Shown piece by piece: positions 7,475 to 16,135 of a stretch of 64,000 bases of DNA; positions within the stretch are counted from its first letter, which is position 1; each line of letters opens with the position of its first letter. This DNA comes from an uncultured Methanomassiliicoccales archaeon (GTDB lineage: Archaea > Thermoplasmatota > Thermoplasmata > Methanomassiliicoccales > Methanomethylophilaceae), in NCBI GenBank assembly GCA_949292635.1, contig CASEZY010000004.1, positions 62,001-126,000 of the forward strand, written 5' to 3'. The position numbers and the translations under genes were made by a program. The notes under the pieces are model-generated. The model made no database searches. It was not told where the DNA came from and saw only the letters and a program-made list of their open reading frames with translations.

Positions 7475-8878
7475 ATGGCCGTCTACAAATGCTCCTTCTG
7501 CGGCGAACTCTACGATGAGGAACAATCCGGAACACCCTTCTCCCAGCTTCCGGAGAGCTGGAGATGCCCTCTGTGCAAGTCCGTCAAGGACCTCTACAAC
7601 AAGGTCAACACCAACCGTGCGCCCCCGTCCCCGATTGGATTCAGGGACGCCAACACCAGCAACCTGGCATACGACCCGGAGTATGTGCTCACCGACGGCG
7701 GCGTGATGGATGAGATCCACAGCATGGCCGTCACCGGGAAGAGCTCCTCCGCGGCCATGGACACACTCGCTGCCAACGCCAACTTCGACAAGATATTGAT
7801 CCTCGGTGCGCAGCTGGACAGGTTCCCCCTGGACGACGATGCCTACGTGGACCTGACCACGGTGATCGGTAAGAACTCCAAGAGGCCGATGACGCTTGAG
7901 ATGCCTGTGTACATTTCCCACATGAGCTTCGGAGCTTTGTCATACAACGCCAAGCTGGCACTTGCCAAGGGATCGGCGGAGGTCAGCACCGCCATGTGCA
8001 GCGGCGAGGGCGGTGCGCTGCCGGACGAGATGCGTTCTTCCTACAGATACATCTTCGAGTACGTACCCAACAAGTACAGCTGCGACGACGCCACCTTCGA
8101 GGGATGTGATGCCGTGGAGATCAAGATCGGCCAGGGGACCAAGCCGGGGATGGGCGGACACCTGCCCGGCGGGAAGGTGACAGAGGAGGTAGCCAAGCTC
8201 AGAGGAAGGCCTCTCGGTCAGGACATCCTCAGCCCCTCCAGGTTCAAGGACATCAACTCCACCGACGACATGAGGACTCTTGTGAACGAGCTTCGCCAAC
8301 GCACCGGCGGGAAGCCCATCGGCATAAAGGTGGCCGCGGGTAACATCGAGGGCGACCTGAACTTCATCGCCGAGACCGGCTGCGACTTCATCACCATCGA
8401 CGGCAGGGGCGGCGCCACCGGATCGTCTCCCGGGTTCCTGAGGGACAACTGCTCAGTCCCCACCGTTTACGCATTGGCCAGAGCGAGAAGGCACATGGAC
8501 GAGAAGGGCATGACCCAGCAGCTGGTGATCACAGGCGGTCTCCGCACCGGGGGGGACGTTGCCAAAGCGATAGCGATGGGTGCGGACGCGGTGGCGATGT
8601 CCTCCGCTCCGCTGATGGCCTTGGGCTGTCAGAGATACAGGATCTGCGGCTCCGGGAGATGCCCCGTGGGGATTGCCACACACGAACCGGAACTGACCGC
8701 GAGGCTGGACATAGACGTTGGGGCAAAGAGGGTCTCCAACTTCCTCTACGCCCTTGCGGCTGAACTGCGCACCTTCGGGAGGATCACCGGACACGAGAAC
8801 ATCCATGACCTCTCCGGGAAGGACATCGTCACCATCGATCCCGAGATCGCTCAGTACGCGAACGTGCGTCACGCATGA
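7475..8878 (+). CDS. Rubredoxin-glutamate synthase (GltB domain 2) fusion
   Basis: This is a 467-aa protein. Residues 1-40 form a rubredoxin-like site (Cys6, Cys9, Cys31, Cys34, with ESWRCPLC). The rest is the FMN-binding synthase domain of ferredoxin-type glutamate synthase, with GQGTKPGMGGHLPG, TIDGRGGATG and a cysteine trio CQRYRICGSGRCPVG that fits a 3Fe-4S cluster. It should reduce 2-oxoglutarate plus ammonia to glutamate, or act as a related FMN oxidoreductase, taking electrons through the rubredoxin head. No glutaminase domain is present. A TATA-like tttttctaaaa lies about 26 bp before the ATG, so the message is probably leaderless. Confidence 0.88.
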   Translation: MAVYKCSFCGELYDEEQSGTPFSQLPESWRCPLCKSVKDLYNKVNTNRAPPSPIGFRDANTSNLAYDPEYVLTDGGVMDEIHSMAVTGKSSSAAMDTLAANANFDKILILGAQLDRFPLDDDAYVDLTTVIGKNSKRPMTLEMPVYISHMSFGALSYNAKLALAKGSAEVSTAMCSGEGGALPDEMRSSYRYIFEYVPNKYSCDDATFEGCDAVEIKIGQGTKPGMGGHLPGGKVTEEVAKLRGRPLGQDILSPSRFKDINSTDDMRTLVNELRQRTGGKPIGIKVAAGNIEGDLNFIAETGCDFITIDGRGGATGSSPGFLRDNCSVPTVYALARARRHMDEKGMTQQLVITGGLRTGGDVAKAIAMGADAVAMSSAPLMALGCQRYRICGSGRCPVGIATHEPELTARLDIDVGAKRVSNFLYALAAELRTFGRITGHENIHDLSGKDIVTIDPEIAQYANVRHA

Positions 8879-8911
8879 CATTTGAAATACGAGTCCGTAG
8901 GTGCATGAAGC

Positions 8912-9091
8912 ATGGCAGTCAAGGATGATGTCATAAAGGCGATGAAGGAAGCAGGCAAGCCCATGAGCGCAGGCGAAGTGGAGAAGGCCACCGGCATCGA
9001 CAGGAAGGAGATCGACAAGGCGTTCAAGGAGCTCAAGGCCGAGGGCGCCATCGTGTCCCCCGTCCGCTGCAAGTGGGAGCCTGCCCAGTGA
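8912..9091 (+). CDS. Small winged-helix-like protein
   Basis: This is a 59-aa protein. The order helix, PMSAGEVEKATGIDRKEIDKAFKELKAEG, then a short strand with IVSPVRCKWEP, is a minimal winged helix-turn-helix. The ATG at 8912 is chosen by frame; another ATG at 8905 is out of frame. A good hairpin terminator follows at 9099. It may be a transcription factor or a small nucleic-acid-binding protein. Confidence 0.65.
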   Translation: MAVKDDVIKAMKEAGKPMSAGEVEKATGIDRKEIDKAFKELKAEGAIVSPVRCKWEPAQ

Positions 9092-9098
9092 AACCCTC

Positions 9099-9119
9099 TC
9101 CCCCATCCGGGGGATTCTT
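9099..9119 (+). terminator. Hairpin terminator whose T-tract is also the next TATA box
   Basis: TCCCCC (9099-9104) pairs with GGGGGA (9109-9114) around an ATCC loop, followed by ttcttttat. The same cttttat is centred about 28 bp before the ATG at 9149 and is a plausible TATA box for that gene. Confidence 0.65.
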
Positions 9120-9148
9120 TTATCAATCCATAGGTGTGAATAGCCCTC

Positions 9149-10132
9149 ATGGAAGGAAGTGTTCGCGCTCGTGTGTACTACGACGGTGCCACCATCATCC
9201 GGGAGGTATCTCCCGTGGACGGATGTGTGGAGATCCCCGTCCCTACCAACATCGATCCTCTTGGGATTAGGACGTCATCGGGGAACTGGGTGATCCGAAG
9301 GGGGCCGAGGGGCGAGGACAATTCCAATGCCGTCATCTCGGTGACCGATGTCGATTCCGATAAGGTCACGGTGACCTACAACGTCCCCGACTCCCACTGG
9401 CGGCCGATGTACAGGGTCGAGGGGGATTCCTTCAAAGCATATGCCTGCGTGACGAACAGCACCGAGGACGAATGGTATTCGGCGACCTTCGTATGCAGGT
9501 CCATCGGAACGCCCATGGCGCCCATCCTTGAGGAGGATCACATGACGGGGCTGCTGAGGGCGTCCGCCGTGGAAGGTCCTGCGGACGGAGAAACCGCCAA
9601 GGAGTACCTTTGCATAGACCCTGTGGCCCTCCGTACCACCGTGTTGCTGAACTTAGACCAACACGCCCTGGACTCCAGACCTGTGCTCCGCTGCATCCCG
9701 GCCCGTTTCCGCTACGGCCTCATCACCGTGGACGTTCCCAACGAATATGCTCCTTTCAGGGGTCGCGTAGGAGCGGTGATGCCGGACGGCACCGTTGCCA
9801 TGACGGATCTCGTTCCCGGAAGGAGGTTCTCCAGGGTGACGATGTCCTCGGACACCTCCATCACCTGCCACCGGTCCCTCAAGAGGAAGAACTCCGACAT
9901 CGGCGTCATCGTCACCGTCACCATCGATGTAGCCAACCGCCACGAGATCTCCAGGGAAATAGTCGTTCAGGAGAGGATCCCCTCCGGGGATCGTGGTAGG
10001 TGCGTCGAGATTGTCGAATGCCGCGGAGCGGAGGTCTCGGATTCCGTCGTCACGTGGAAGCTGAACCTTCCCGCCGGCGATCAACGCACCCTCACCATGG
10101 AATACGAAGAGGTTGAGATCAGACTCGAATGA
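9149..10132 (+). CDS. DUF4139-like protein
   Basis: This 327-aa protein is rich in beta strands. VTVTYNVPDSHWRPMYRV matches the Y-x-V-x-x-A-x-W-x-P-x-Y segment that typifies the DUF4139 domain, and the C-terminal half ends in the usual strand-rich run. Full-length family members also carry an N-terminal DUF4140 domain and coiled coil, which are reduced here to about 70 residues. No signal peptide is seen. Function is unknown. It stands alone with its own promoter overlapping the terminator of the preceding gene. Confidence 0.6.
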   Translation: MEGSVRARVYYDGATIIREVSPVDGCVEIPVPTNIDPLGIRTSSGNWVIRRGPRGEDNSNAVISVTDVDSDKVTVTYNVPDSHWRPMYRVEGDSFKAYACVTNSTEDEWYSATFVCRSIGTPMAPILEEDHMTGLLRASAVEGPADGETAKEYLCIDPVALRTTVLLNLDQHALDSRPVLRCIPARFRYGLITVDVPNEYAPFRGRVGAVMPDGTVAMTDLVPGRRFSRVTMSSDTSITCHRSLKRKNSDIGVIVTVTIDVANRHEISREIVVQERIPSGDRGRCVEIVECRGAEVSDSVVTWKLNLPAGDQRTLTMEYEEVEIRLE

Positions 10133-10284
10133 AATGGCACGAAAGTGGGAACGCTCCCCCTTTCTTACATCTACCTCGAATGAGCCAGATCTGGGATTTC
10201 ATAACTTGTGATTAGCACAAACGTGCCAATCTGAGACATAGCGGTTACATACAGTATTTATCCCAGCCTAGCTTAGACCGGCCT

Positions 10285-11484
10285 ATGCAGAAGGCTAAGC
10301 TGTTCACCAAGGACTTCATGCTTGATGCCAGCATATCCCTCTGCTGCTCGCTGAATTACTTCACGCTCCTGATCAACATGGTGGGCTTCGCCACCGTGAC
10401 CTTCGGGGCCACCGAGGCGGAGGCGGGTCTAGCCGCGGGACTGTACGTCATCGGCGGACTGCTTTCCAGGGTCTTCCTTGGGAAATACATCGAACTTGTG
10501 GGAAGGAAGAGGATGCTGATCATCGCCCTGGTGATGGCGTTGATCATGTCGTGCACCTACTTCTTCGTCAGCGGCACGTCGCTGTTCGTGCTGTTCGCCA
10601 TACGTCTGCTGCACGGGGTGAGCTACGGTCTCGTGAGCTCGTGCACCGGGGACATCATCGCTAAGATCCTGCCCGCCGAGAGGAGGGGCGAGGGCCTCGG
10701 ATACTTCTACCTGAGCGTCACCGTCGCCATGGCCATCGGTCCCTTCCTGGGCATGGAGTTCGGACGCTACGGCGACTACAACCTGGTGTTCTCCGTCGGT
10801 CTCGTCATGTACACGCTGGCTCTTCTGCTGGCGTTCTTCCTGAACGTTCCCGAAGAGACCCTAGACCACGCCCAGGCCAAGGACGCCCACAGCTTCTCCC
10901 TGAGGAACCTGTTCCAGTTCTCCGCCATACCGCTGGCACTTGTCTCGATGGTGTTCTACTTCTCCTACAGCGGGGTCCTGTCGTTCATCTCGACATACGC
11001 GGAGACGGTGGACCTGGTGGAGGTGGCCATGTACTTCTATCTGGCCGTTGCCGCCGGTACGTTCATCTCCAGGCTCACCACCGGCAAGATCTACGACACC
11101 AGAGGTCCGAACATCATCATGCTTCCTGCGTTCGTGGTGTTCATGGTGGGAATGCTCATGTTCGCCAACGTTGACGGCGCGGTGATGATGTACGCCGCCG
11201 GATTCCTGATGGGGTACGGAGTGTCGATAGTCTATTCCATATGCCAGGCCATCGTGGTGTCCAAGAGTCCCGCCCACAGATACGGGGTGACCACATCAAC
11301 ATTCGCAGCGTTCACCGACTTGGGGACCGGACTCGGACCGTCTCTGCTGGGGATGATCGTTGCAGGTTACGGGTTCCACGACATGTACGTGATCTGCGCC
11401 GGCATCGCCGTTGTTAGCCTTGTGATGTACATGGCCCTCCACGGGGCTCGCCACGGCTGGCGTAACGAATCGCAATCCTTCTAA
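10285..11484 (+). CDS. MFS transporter
   Basis: This 399-aa protein has about twelve transmembrane helices and the major facilitator loop 2-3 motif, seen as GGLLSRVFLGKYIELVGRKR. A second, weaker copy FISRLTTGKIYDTRGPN lies after helix 8. It is probably a proton-linked efflux or uptake carrier of the DHA1-like group; the substrate is not predictable. A TATA-like gtatttat is centred about 27 bp before the ATG, which implies a leaderless message. The next gene starts 23 bp after the stop. Confidence 0.85.
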   Translation: MQKAKLFTKDFMLDASISLCCSLNYFTLLINMVGFATVTFGATEAEAGLAAGLYVIGGLLSRVFLGKYIELVGRKRMLIIALVMALIMSCTYFFVSGTSLFVLFAIRLLHGVSYGLVSSCTGDIIAKILPAERRGEGLGYFYLSVTVAMAIGPFLGMEFGRYGDYNLVFSVGLVMYTLALLLAFFLNVPEETLDHAQAKDAHSFSLRNLFQFSAIPLALVSMVFYFSYSGVLSFISTYAETVDLVEVAMYFYLAVAAGTFISRLTTGKIYDTRGPNIIMLPAFVVFMVGMLMFANVDGAVMMYAAGFLMGYGVSIVYSICQAIVVSKSPAHRYGVTTSTFAAFTDLGTGLGPSLLGMIVAGYGFHDMYVICAGIAVVSLVMYMALHGARHGWRNESQSF

Positions 11485-11507
11485 ACTCGCCCGCGGTACG
11501 CGGGGGC

Positions 11508-12131
11508 ATGAAGGTACTGCTCATCAACGGAAGCCCCAACGCCAAGGGGTGCACATACACCGCTTTGGAAGAGGTGGCCCGCGGACTGAAGGACAACGGC
11601 GTGGACGCCGAGATCTTCCACATCGGCAGGAAGCCCATCGAGGGTTGCAGGGCCTGCAAATCCTGCTACAAGACCGGCAGATGCGTCATCGATGATGATG
11701 TAAATGCAATCAGCGCCCGTGCCGACGAGTTCGACGGCATGGTGGTGGGATCGCCGGTGTACTACGCTAGTGCCAGCGGTCAGCTGATCGCCTTCCTGGA
11801 CAGGCTGTTCTACTCCGGCTTCGGAAGGAAGATGGTGGGCAAGCCCGGGGCGTCCGTGGTCTCCTGCAGGCGCGGCGGGGCCACCGCCACATTCGACGAG
11901 CTGAACAAGTACTTCGGCATCACCGGCATGCCCGTGGTCTCCTCCAACTACTGGAACCAGATCCACGGCAACACCGCAGAGGAGGCCAAGCAGGACCTGG
12001 AGGGCATGCAGACCATGTACGTCCTGGGATGCAACATGGCCTGGCTGGTCAAGTGCATCGACGCGGGGAAGAAGGCAGGCATACCACCTCTCGCCCTGCC
12101 GCCGAAGACCATGACCAACTACATCCGCTGA
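11508..12131 (+). CDS. NADPH-dependent FMN reductase / iron-sulfur flavoprotein-like
   Basis: This 207-aa flavodoxin-fold protein begins with MKVLLINGSPNAKGCT, the FMN phosphate-binding loop. CRACKSCYKTGRC has the spacing Cx2Cx2Cx5C, as in archaeal iron-sulfur flavoproteins (Isf), so a 4Fe-4S cluster next to FMN is likely. SPVYYASASGQLIAFLDR is the typical FMN-site strand. Two relatives lie at 22437-22985 and 53897-54466. It probably passes electrons in oxidative-stress or redox reactions of the anaerobe. Confidence 0.85.
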   Translation: MKVLLINGSPNAKGCTYTALEEVARGLKDNGVDAEIFHIGRKPIEGCRACKSCYKTGRCVIDDDVNAISARADEFDGMVVGSPVYYASASGQLIAFLDRLFYSGFGRKMVGKPGASVVSCRRGGATATFDELNKYFGITGMPVVSSNYWNQIHGNTAEEAKQDLEGMQTMYVLGCNMAWLVKCIDAGKKAGIPPLALPPKTMTNYIR

Positions 12132-12701
12132 TCACTCGTTCACGGTGCGGACCTGTTTTGCGGGAACGCCGACCACGACGGCCTTCTCCGGAACGTCCTT
12201 GGTGACCACGGAGCCGGCGCCTATCACCGCGCCGCGCCCCACGGTCACTCCCGAAAGGATGATCGAACCGGATCCTATCCAAACGCTGTCACCGATGGTC
12301 ACAGGTGAACCTATCAGATCACCGCGCTTGGAGACGTCCATGTCGTGGTTGAGTGTGGCGATGATGACGTTGTGTCCGATGAGAACGTCATTGCCGATGG
12401 TGATGCCGCCCTGGTCCTGGAAGCGACATCCGGAATTGATGAACACGTTGTGACCGACGGTGATGTTCATGCCGCAGTCGGTGGTGAACGGCGGGAAGAG
12501 GCGGAAGCTCCCATCCAATTCCTTCCCTATCAGCTCGAAGAACAGTCTGATGCGCTCCTCCGAGGTTTTGTATCCCGTGTTGATCTCCGATGTTATCTTT
12601 ATCGCCCTCTCGGAAAGGCCGTAGATCACCATCTGCTCGTCGGAACCGGCAACCACGTGACCTCCTTCACTGAGCTTCTTCAGAACCGACTCTACATCCA
12701 T
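12132..12701 (-). CDS. Hexapeptide-repeat O-acetyltransferase (maltose/galactoside type)
   Basis: This is a 189-aa protein. A short helical N-terminus is followed by left-handed beta-helix repeats from NITVGHNVFINSGC to GAVIGAGSVVTKDVPEKAVVVGVPAK, with a catalytic-type His in IIATLNHDMD. This matches the acetyl-CoA-dependent sugar acetyltransferase family. A longer frame reaches 12794, but a TATA-like gctaaac about 26 bp upstream of 12701 favours the shorter start. It ends convergently right against the preceding flavoprotein gene. The acceptor sugar is unknown. Confidence 0.85.
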   Translation of the reverse strand: MDVESVLKKLSEGGHVVAGSDEQMVIYGLSERAIKITSEINTGYKTSEERIRLFFELIGKELDGSFRLFPPFTTDCGMNITVGHNVFINSGCRFQDQGGITIGNDVLIGHNVIIATLNHDMDVSKRGDLIGSPVTIGDSVWIGSGSIILSGVTVGRGAVIGAGSVVTKDVPEKAVVVGVPAKQVRTVNE

Positions 12702-12809
12702 GACCCTGCATGCGCATACATGGTTTAGCAATTTGCGATATGCGCTCCGTGCCATAGATGACGACTTCGGTAGCAAGCAGTATATACCATTCACAAGATT
12801 CGTAACAAC

Positions 12810-13250
12810 ATGGAGACCGTAGCCCGTATCGGCGTCTCACTTGAGCCTGAACTTCTGAAGCAATTCGATAAGACGATCTCCGAGAAGGGTTACGTAAGCC
12901 GTTCCGAGGCGCTGAGGGACCTTGTCAGGGACTCCCTGGCCGAGAACCAGTGGAAGAACGAGGACATGGTGATGACCGGCGTCCTCGTGTTCGTGTTCGA
13001 CATCGGTGCCAAGGACATCCTGGAGAAGATCGAATCCGTCATGCAATCCAGGAAGAGCACCGTGATGATGAGCAGCCGCATCTACCTGGACGAGGAGAAC
13101 CGCATGGACATCGTGGTCTCCAACGGGAAGCTGAAAGATTTGAAAGCTCTGGTCACGGACATGATGGCCATCAAGGGCGTCAAGCGCGGGAAGCTCACCA
13201 TGGCTGCCCCCGGCACCGGAATCATGCACCACATCGGACTGAGGGATTGA
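12810..13250 (+). CDS. nikR: NikR-family ribbon-helix-helix regulator lacking the usual nickel ligands
   Basis: This is a 146-aa protein. Residues 1-45 are the ribbon-helix-helix DNA-binding domain (ARIGVSLEPELLKQFD...SRSEALRDLVRDSL). Residues 53-133 are the ACT-like regulatory domain with GVLVFVFD and GVKRGKLTM. By alignment with E. coli NikR, the positions of the Ni ligands His76, His87, His89 and Cys95 are occupied by a basic residue near 81-82, Arg90, Tyr92 and Arg98. A C-terminal MHH (139-141) might offer a new site. It is next to the F430 genes, so it may still control nickel metabolism. TATA-like gtatatac lies 27 bp before the ATG. Confidence 0.85.
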   Translation: METVARIGVSLEPELLKQFDKTISEKGYVSRSEALRDLVRDSLAENQWKNEDMVMTGVLVFVFDIGAKDILEKIESVMQSRKSTVMMSSRIYLDEENRMDIVVSNGKLKDLKALVTDMMAIKGVKRGKLTMAAPGTGIMHHIGLRD

Positions 13251-13323
13251 GTATTCATTTCTTACTGAAGTTGGGTGTTACTGAATCATAAATTCTTAAT
13301 AACGTCAACAGGATGCGGCTCTC

Positions 13324-14100
13324 GTGAGAAGAATAGCCATCTACGGAAAGGGGGGCATCGGCAAGTCCACCACCTCCGCCAACGTCACCGCGGCGATGAC
13401 CGAGATGGGGCTGAAGGTGATGCAGATCGGCTGCGACCCCAAGTCCGATTCCACCAGGCTGCTTCTCCGTGGTGAGAGATGCCCCACAGTCCTCGAGACA
13501 CTCAGGGACAACGGCTCCGTGGACCTGGATGACGTGGTCATCGAAGGCACCGGGGGATGCCTCTGCGTCGAATGCGGCGGGCCGAAACCCGGCACCGGCT
13601 GTGCCGGCAGGGGGATCATCGCCGCCTTCGAGACCTTGGAAAGACTGGGAGCAGTGGACCGCTACCGTCCCGACGTGATAATCTACGACGTGTTGGGGGA
13701 TGTGGTCTGCGGCGGATTCGCCATGCCCATCAGGAACGGCTACGCCAACGACGTCTTCATAGTCACCTCCGGCGAGATGATGGCCCTGTACGCGGCCAAC
13801 AACATCGCCCAGGCCGTGGGCAACTTCGCCGGCGACGGATACGCCAGACTCGGCGGCATCATCCAGAACTCCAGGAACGTGGAGGACGAGGATGCCCTGG
13901 TCGACAAGGCATGCGGGGAGATCGGCACCTCCGTGATCCACCGCATCCCCAGGGACCCCGCTGTGCAGAGATGCGAGGATAGGATGACAACGGTCATCGA
14001 CGGCGAGCCGGATTCTTCGCAGGCTGCACAGTACCGCCTTCTGGCAAAGAAACTCCTGGACCTCTCCGAGGACCGCTCCGGCGGCATGAGAGGCCAATGA
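13324..14100 (+). CDS. cfbC: CfbC, nitrogenase-like reductase of F430 synthesis
   Basis: This 258-aa NifH-like ATPase has the P-loop GKGGIGKST at the N-terminus. The two cluster-ligand cysteines lie in CVECGGPKPGTGCAG and DVLGDVVCGGF. As a dimer it holds one 4Fe-4S cluster and delivers ATP-driven electrons to CfbD, which reduces the nickel-sirohydrochlorin diamide ring. It starts with GTG and is first in the five-gene F430 cluster. An AT-rich box at about 13289-13298 (aaattcttaa) is the probable promoter. Confidence 0.95.
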   Translation: MRRIAIYGKGGIGKSTTSANVTAAMTEMGLKVMQIGCDPKSDSTRLLLRGERCPTVLETLRDNGSVDLDDVVIEGTGGCLCVECGGPKPGTGCAGRGIIAAFETLERLGAVDRYRPDVIIYDVLGDVVCGGFAMPIRNGYANDVFIVTSGEMMALYAANNIAQAVGNFAGDGYARLGGIIQNSRNVEDEDALVDKACGEIGTSVIHRIPRDPAVQRCEDRMTTVIDGEPDSSQAAQYRLLAKKLLDLSEDRSGGMRGQ

Positions 14101-14131
14101 CAAACCCATTCAGATCGGAGAATGTGATCGG

Positions 14132-14917
14132 ATGAGCAAGAGAGGAATCATCATCCTGGGCCACGGGTCCAGCTACGAGTACAACAAGCGCACCATCGAC
14201 GAGCAGGCAGAGCGCCTGAGGTCCATGGGATACGACAACGTCCGTGTGGGCTACAACCAGATGTGCAGGCCCTATGTTGAGGACAGCATGAAGGCATTCG
14301 CCGACGAGGGTGTGGACGAGGTGATCGCACTCCCGTTCTTCATCGCCTCCGGACTGCACATGACCAAGGACCTTCCCCCCAAGCTCGGCCTGGACTACGA
14401 CGCCACCGAGGGATACACCGAGAAGTACGGCAGGAAGATGAAGGTGATCTACGAGACCCCCTTCGGCAAGGACCCCCTGCTCACCCAGATTCTTGCGGAC
14501 AAGTACAAAGAGGCCATCACCCCCGGCAAGAAGTCCGCCGCCATCATCATCGGCCACGGCTCCAAGCTGGGATTCAACAAGGAAGTCATCGAGACCAACG
14601 TGGACAGGCTCAACGACATGGGCATCACCGCCTATGCCGCCTTCAACGAGCTGGACGTCCCCACCATCGAAGAGACGCTTGACAGGATGGTGGCTGACGG
14701 TGCGGAAGAGATAGTCGCCATACCCCTGTTCATCTCCGCCGGCGACCACCTGAAGAACGACCTGCCGGGCAAGCTCCACGTTAAGGATGGGGTTCCTGAC
14801 GGTGTGTTCGAGCAGGACGGCCGCAGCATCGCCATGCACTATCTCACACCCATCGGTGCGGACCCCAGGCTTGTGAACGTCCTCGCTGCCAAGATCGACA
14901 GGATACCCGAGGCGTGA
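14132..14917 (+). CDS. cfbA: CfbA-type sirohydrochlorin nickelochelatase, two-domain form
   Basis: This 261-aa protein has two tandem CbiX domains. The first runs from GIIILGHGSSYEYN to PFFIASGLHMTKDLP, the second from AAIIIGHGSKLGFN to PLFISAGDHLKNDLP. Each half keeps both metal-site histidines. Most archaeal CfbA/CbiXS proteins have only one such domain and dimerise, so this is a fused version, like bacterial long CbiX. It inserts Ni(II), and perhaps Co(II), into sirohydrochlorin. It is 31 bp downstream of cfbC and 3 bp upstream of cfbE. Confidence 0.92.
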   Translation: MSKRGIIILGHGSSYEYNKRTIDEQAERLRSMGYDNVRVGYNQMCRPYVEDSMKAFADEGVDEVIALPFFIASGLHMTKDLPPKLGLDYDATEGYTEKYGRKMKVIYETPFGKDPLLTQILADKYKEAITPGKKSAAIIIGHGSKLGFNKEVIETNVDRLNDMGITAYAAFNELDVPTIEETLDRMVADGAEEIVAIPLFISAGDHLKNDLPGKLHVKDGVPDGVFEQDGRSIAMHYLTPIGADPRLVNVLAAKIDRIPEA

Positions 14918-14920
14918 GAG

Positions 14921-16135
14921 ATGAGGGTGCTCCTCCTGGACCTCACCCACGGCGGCGACATACTGACCTCCCGTTTCATCGAGAACGGGGACGAGGTCAC
15001 CTGCGTGGATGTGTACGGCATCTCTACCCAAGAGCAGAGGGACTCCCTCACCGCCCTGGGGGCCAGGGTGCTGAGGGAGGTGCCGCCGGAGAGCTTCGAT
15101 CTTCTTGCCTCGCCGGCGCACTGTCCCGACAGGTTCCTGAACGGCGCCACGTACGGGTCCAGGATCACCTTCAGCGGTGCCGTCAACAGATTCGTTGACA
15201 ACCCCGTATACCGCATCGAGGTCACCGGTGTCAAGGGCAAGACCAGCACCTGCTACCTGCTCGCCCACATGTTGGACAGAGCCGGAAAGAAGGTGTATCT
15301 GCACACCTCCAGAGGCTCCGGGCCTTATGTCGGCGGGAAACATGACATACAGGTGAAGATGAGCATCGCCCCCACCTCCATCCTCAAGCTTCCCACGGAT
15401 GGTTATGATGTGGTGGTGTGCGAGGTCTCCCTGGGCGGAAGCACCAAGGCGGACATCTCGGTGATCACGAATCTCGTCGAAGATTACGGCATCGCCAAGA
15501 ACACCCGCAAGGCATCGGATGCCAAGGCGGAGATCCTCAACCCGAGAAAGAACATAGTGATCCCCGAGGAGAGGGAGTTCTGGTCCAAATACGGGAGACC
15601 GATCGCCTCACAGTCCGCCTCGGTGACCATGAAGGGCGATGCCGCCATCAGCTCGCCTATCGAATGCAATCTCGTCTATAACGGCAGGACCGCCGATGTG
15701 AGGCTCAGGGGGGACTACCTCGCCCTGCAGTACCTTCCCGCCATGGGCATGGCGGCATCGGTCTGCGAATCCATGGGCATCCCCGAAGATGCTGTCATCC
15801 AAGCGATCGAATCCTTCGCCGGCGTACCCGGAAGGGGAGAGATCTCCCAGGAGAACGGTGTCTGGAAGGTGACCGAGAGGAACCCCGGCATCTCATACAT
15901 ATCGATCGGACGCACCCTTGCCACCCTGAAGGAGATGCACGCCCTGGACGGAGCCTTCGCCATCGTGGACCCAGTGAGCAAGAAGGTCTGCGACAAGATG
16001 GACTCCGCTCAGATCAAGGATGTCCTTGATTCTTACAATGTAAAATACGCATTCACGGACGGCATGGGCTCCGAGCCGGAAGTCCCAAAGGACGCCAAGA
16101 CCGTCATCCGCTTCGTGAAGGAAGGGTTCCAATGA
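14921..16135 (+). CDS. cfbE: CfbE, Mur ligase-like coenzyme F430 synthetase
   Basis: This 404-aa protein has the Mur ligase central ATP-binding motif VTGVKGKTST (about residues 103-112). The N-terminal region is short, and the C-terminal domain follows from about residue 290 (PGRGEI...). In F430 biosynthesis CfbE activates the propionate side chain with ATP and closes the final carbocyclic ring. It starts 3 bp after cfbA and overlaps cfbD by 4 bp (ATGA), which shows translational coupling. Confidence 0.93.
   Translation: MRVLLLDLTHGGDILTSRFIENGDEVTCVDVYGISTQEQRDSLTALGARVLREVPPESFDLLASPAHCPDRFLNGATYGSRITFSGAVNRFVDNPVYRIEVTGVKGKTSTCYLLAHMLDRAGKKVYLHTSRGSGPYVGGKHDIQVKMSIAPTSILKLPTDGYDVVVCEVSLGGSTKADISVITNLVEDYGIAKNTRKASDAKAEILNPRKNIVIPEEREFWSKYGRPIASQSASVTMKGDAAISSPIECNLVYNGRTADVRLRGDYLALQYLPAMGMAASVCESMGIPEDAVIQAIESFAGVPGRGEISQENGVWKVTERNPGISYISIGRTLATLKEMHALDGAFAIVDPVSKKVCDKMDSAQIKDVLDSYNVKYAFTDGMGSEPEVPKDAKTVIRFVKEGFQ

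Noticed and set aside
13994-15343. 449-codon open frame on the minus strand
   Set aside because: It runs antisense across cfbC, cfbA and cfbE, all of which are clear enzymes; composition is that of a shadow frame.
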